From CAWKAV01 sp963847735 (lineage in GTDB: Bacteria > Desulfobacterota > Desulfuromonadia > Desulfuromonadales > BM103), in the NCBI GenBank assembly GCA_963847735.1, contig CAWKAV010000028.1, forward strand, positions 68,607 through 132,606: DNA of 64,000 nt. Direction: 5' to 3'. Every line of letters starts with the position of its first letter. Position 1 is the first letter of the stretch. Shown here in pieces: positions 61,317 to 64,000 of the stretch. A program made the translations under genes and the position numbers. Under the pieces are notes generated by a model. The model did no database searches. It was not told the origin of the DNA and saw nothing but the letters and a program-made list of their open reading frames with translations.

Positions 61317-64000
61317 TGTCTTGAGCTATGCCGGAAATATCGGCGTCATACTTCAGGACCGGTTTGGCAACCCGGTTGCCAATCATCCTGTCCAGTTTGC
61401 TGTACAGCCAGCAGAGATAAATCCTTCCTCTTCCTGCCTAGGTGTATCCCCGGCAGCAGAACCTCGACCAGCAGAAATCATCGCTGTGAGCGACCCCTGC
61501 ATGCAGCAGCTCCCGGTCTCCGGCGAATGCAGTCTTGCTGCAGAAACGGTCATCCTTAAAAGCCGCTCCGATGGCAGCGCCATGATCGGCGTTGTCCTTG
61601 GGGGCATGGCAGATGCTGGTTATCCGATTATCGCGTCCCTGCAAACGCTGGCAGAATCGACAAGCCAGATTGTAGTCAACCAGCATACTGCCGGTCATGG
61701 TGCTTGTGGCATTGCACTGCAACCGGTTGAAAAGCTTGTGCTGTCATATCCTCAAATCAGAGATGCAGAAGGCCGGAATGTCGACGCCCGCCCGGTTGGC
61801 GAAGTGGCAAGGCTGAATGTCAAGGCCTACCTGCTCAGCGAAGGATCGTTACAACAGGAAGACAGGGAAGTCGTTTCCTGTGATCCAGACCCGGACCGCA
61901 CCTGTGACCAAATGGCTGGAAACGGCGAATTTGCCGTGATTCCTCCTGATCAGGTGACAGGGAATGCTGTCATACTGAAACGTGTGACAACCATGCCCGA
62001 GAGTGCGGCGATGCCGTATCTTTATGGTTTGGATCTGGCTCTTGAAGAGGGCCTTAACCAGTTACCTTTAATGGTGACGGCGTCACATATCCGCATGGTG
62101 ATCGATAACCAATGCTCCGGTTGCGGTGCGGCAATTCCACAAATGGTATCTGTCGACCCGGTCGAAGAACTCGTTGAAATATGGGGCGTCTCCATGCAAT
62201 TGCCCGACGCCATGATTGCCTCAGTTGATGAATATGGCCGTCTTCTGCATGACACGCCATTCGACTACACCATACGCCCATTAGAGTACGTCGCCGGTAT
62301 GGCCCAGGTCCTGATTTATTCAGATGGTGATTTATGGGAAGCGATCCTTGCCTCAACATCCGGTTCTTCTCTGGTGACGATACCGGCAGGCTATACCTTC
62401 CTGCCGGGCCGAAATTACGAAATTCAGGTTCTGCTCAATAACCCCGGCGATGCCAATTCAATTTACAGCAGCAGGGTTCCCATCCTGCCTGTCGTCAGCA
62501 AGGTGGACCTTCATATCGACGGTTTGCCGGATGTGGTCGAGGATCAGGTTGGTGCCTTTGTTTTGCTGAATAATGATTTTGACGAACGTGACAACGATCC
62601 AACGGTTGTTGTGCCGGATGTAGAAACACCGGGAATAATTCCTGAAGATGATGAGCTCAAACGTGCCTGGCTATACATAGATGATGCCGACATGCTCGGT
62701 GGCACCTGGCAGATAAGGGCAAATAATCCGTCACAACTTCGGGTTTTCTACCAGTACAATGGCGCTTTTCTTGAAATGAAACCTGGTGATTCGGCACAGT
62801 TGATAACAGTAGCGCCATTAATGATCCCTCTTTACCTGGAGGGGGTAGCTGAGAGTTCAGGGCTGCATTCGAATAGTTTGACCTTAACGTATGTTTCGAA
62901 GCTGGGAAATGAAGTCAGTGATTCATTGCCATTAACTGTTCTCAGGTTCGATATGGCGGTTGATGGGAATCGGGATAGAACCCTTGAGTTTGACAATCGG
63001 GAAGATGAATCCGCACTTTTCTGGGTCAACAATGACCGGGATGTGAAGACATACAGCTCATCAGATGAGCAGGATGTTGAGGATGATGAAGACTCTGGTG
63101 ACGACAGTTTAGATAATGAGATCTCCTGTAAACGTGATCTCGAGGATTTTGCTCGATTGCAGGTGGATTTTGGTACGGCGGTGTTACCTGACCAGTTGAG
63201 CTTTTCTATGCAAATTGAAGGACTGGATAACCAGAATATACCAATGCTGAACTTGTACCAGGCGGTAGATACTTCAGACGATTACCTCGGCGTGGATGAA
63301 GGGGCTTCAACTTCTCTTCCGGAGGAACAACTGAGCCAAGACATGATCGCTGCTGTTGGAAGTGAGTCGGTTTCACTCCCCAACACGTTTGTAACCCCCG
63401 GAAAGGTTGCCTCCTTTTTGTATGAAGGCCGTAATAATGGCAAAGGTCGATTGCTTTTAACCGCCAACTATAATGGCGTACAGGTGTTGCAACGTGAGAT
63501 TAATCTGGCTCTATATGACATGAACTATTTCTATGATCACTACATAGTTGAGAAAAGTGATGACACAGAATTACCTGTTAATTCAGAAGTCAACCCAGAG
63601 GGGGTGGGCGAAAATGCTTCGCGTAAAGCACTTTACCAGCCGTCTTCAGATGAATATGTGATGTTTGTACATGGCTGGAACATGCAACCTTGGGAGAAAA
63701 AACGGTGGGCGGAGACAGTTTTTAAGAGGCTCTGGTGGCAGGGTTACAAAGGGCGGGTGGGGTTGTTTGATTGGCCTTGTCGAACATTACCGTCTTTAGA
63801 TGCTCTTGTTAATTATGATCGAAGCGATTACTTAGCCTGGCATTCATCCTTAGCCTTGTCCAATGTGCTTGAAAAAACTCACTTTGTTGATGGTCTATCA
63901 GTCAGACTTTTGGCGCACAGCCAGGGGAATATTGTTGCCGGTGAGGCTCTTCGTGTTTCGTCTGCTCAAACAGTCTCGACCTACATTGCTTCACAGGCCG
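61300..64000 (+). CDS. Continuation: Big-1 Ig repeat, beta-rich region, alpha/beta hydrolase (cut by window edge)
   Basis: An open frame of 900 codons from ATG 61300 to the right edge. It begins AKVGDVLSYAGNIGVILQDRFGNPV, the second half of the Ig repeat begun in the previous frame, so it is one gene with a single-base shift near 61300-61312. There is no signal peptide. Long beta-rich sequence and an acidic stretch (DEQDVEDDEDSGDDSLD, about residue 590) follow. From about residue 785 an alpha/beta hydrolase domain appears: YVMFVHGWNMQPWEKKRWAE with the oxyanion-type HGW, and nucleophile elbow LLAHSQGN. The C-terminus is outside the window. The organisation suggests a cell-surface or secreted enzyme. 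Confidence 0.7.
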   Translation, partial: MAKVGDVLSYAGNIGVILQDRFGNPVANHPVQFAVQPAEINPSSSCLGVSPAAEPRPAEIIAVSDPCMQQLPVSGECSLAAETVILKSRSDGSAMIGVVLGGMADAGYPIIASLQTLAESTSQIVVNQHTAGHGACGIALQPVEKLVLSYPQIRDAEGRNVDARPVGEVARLNVKAYLLSEGSLQQEDREVVSCDPDPDRTCDQMAGNGEFAVIPPDQVTGNAVILKRVTTMPESAAMPYLYGLDLALEEGLNQLPLMVTASHIRMVIDNQCSGCGAAIPQMVSVDPVEELVEIWGVSMQLPDAMIASVDEYGRLLHDTPFDYTIRPLEYVAGMAQVLIYSDGDLWEAILASTSGSSLVTIPAGYTFLPGRNYEIQVLLNNPGDANSIYSSRVPILPVVSKVDLHIDGLPDVVEDQVGAFVLLNNDFDERDNDPTVVVPDVETPGIIPEDDELKRAWLYIDDADMLGGTWQIRANNPSQLRVFYQYNGAFLEMKPGDSAQLITVAPLMIPLYLEGVAESSGLHSNSLTLTYVSKLGNEVSDSLPLTVLRFDMAVDGNRDRTLEFDNREDESALFWVNNDRDVKTYSSSDEQDVEDDEDSGDDSLDNEISCKRDLEDFARLQVDFGTAVLPDQLSFSMQIEGLDNQNIPMLNLYQAVDTSDDYLGVDEGASTSLPEEQLSQDMIAAVGSESVSLPNTFVTPGKVASFLYEGRNNGKGRLLLTANYNGVQVLQREINLALYDMNYFYDHYIVEKSDDTELPVNSEVNPEGVGENASRKALYQPSSDEYVMFVHGWNMQPWEKKRWAETVFKRLWWQGYKGRVGLFDWPCRTLPSLDALVNYDRSDYLAWHSSLALSNVLEKTHFVDGLSVRLLAHSQGNIVAGEALRVSSAQTVSTYIASQA

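Overview
The window looks like a chromosomal segment of a Desulfuromonadales-type bacterium (Geobacter / Pelobacter / Desulfuromonas relatives). The signs are a c7-like triheme lipoprotein cytochrome, a PxxKW cysteine-rich protein, a YkgJ protein, receiver-PilZ proteins, two different tRNA nucleotidyltransferases, and the housekeeping gene content and order (lepA-lepB, hldE-gmhB-rfbBDA, yicC-gmk-rpoZ-rel-ridA, purM-purN, pyrK-pyrD, scpA-scpB). The assignment is an inference from gene content only.

Region 1-6.9 kb is accessory. All genes are on the minus strand: an edge-truncated TIR-transmembrane-WD40 protein, a small PstS-like periplasmic protein, a frameshifted porin, and a badly frameshifted multidomain gene (RyR, TPR-like, SLOG-like Rossmann, class III nucleotidyl cyclase). 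The block ends at a degenerate tRNA-Glu whose 3' half is intact, which suggests an island boundary. The TIR and RyR-cyclase genes together look like a nucleotide-based signalling or defence module, now partly decayed.

Region 6.9-19.5 kb mixes a DUF1538 permease with two translationally coupled PII-like genes, a decayed paralogue fragment, a lipoprotein cytochrome, hemolysin III, a complete IS1182-like element with CTAG target duplications, a TRAP solute-binding protein, a TPR-like protein, a 42-residue membrane peptide, an ABC solute-binding protein, an aminotransferase and a CCA/CC-adding enzyme.

Region 19.5-23.3 kb is a tRNA-Gly(CCC)-associated segment. The last 26 bp of the tRNA are repeated exactly 1.8 kb downstream, followed by a related terminator; between the repeats lie a small Cys-rich protein and a PilZ protein. 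A Fic protein and a possible nuclease follow.

Region 23.5-58.3 kb is mostly core: yacG, queD-queE, coaD, rsmD, dNTPase, yhbY, MBL hydrolase, two receiver-PilZ proteins (one without its phosphoacceptor Asp), an atypical ferredoxin, lepA-lepB, a heptose and dTDP-rhamnose sugar operon, yicC-gmk-rpoZ-rel-ridA, rpmB, purN-purM, rimI, pyrK-pyrD, a DHH-CBS-nucleotidyltransferase fusion, a site-2 protease, scpA-scpB and a phosphohexomutase. Heptamer-periodic repeats occur in several gaps and inside rfbB.

Region 58.4-64 kb is a very large secreted protein (transglutaminase-like fold, Big-1-like Ig domain, C-terminal alpha/beta hydrolase) split by one frameshift and cut by the window edge.
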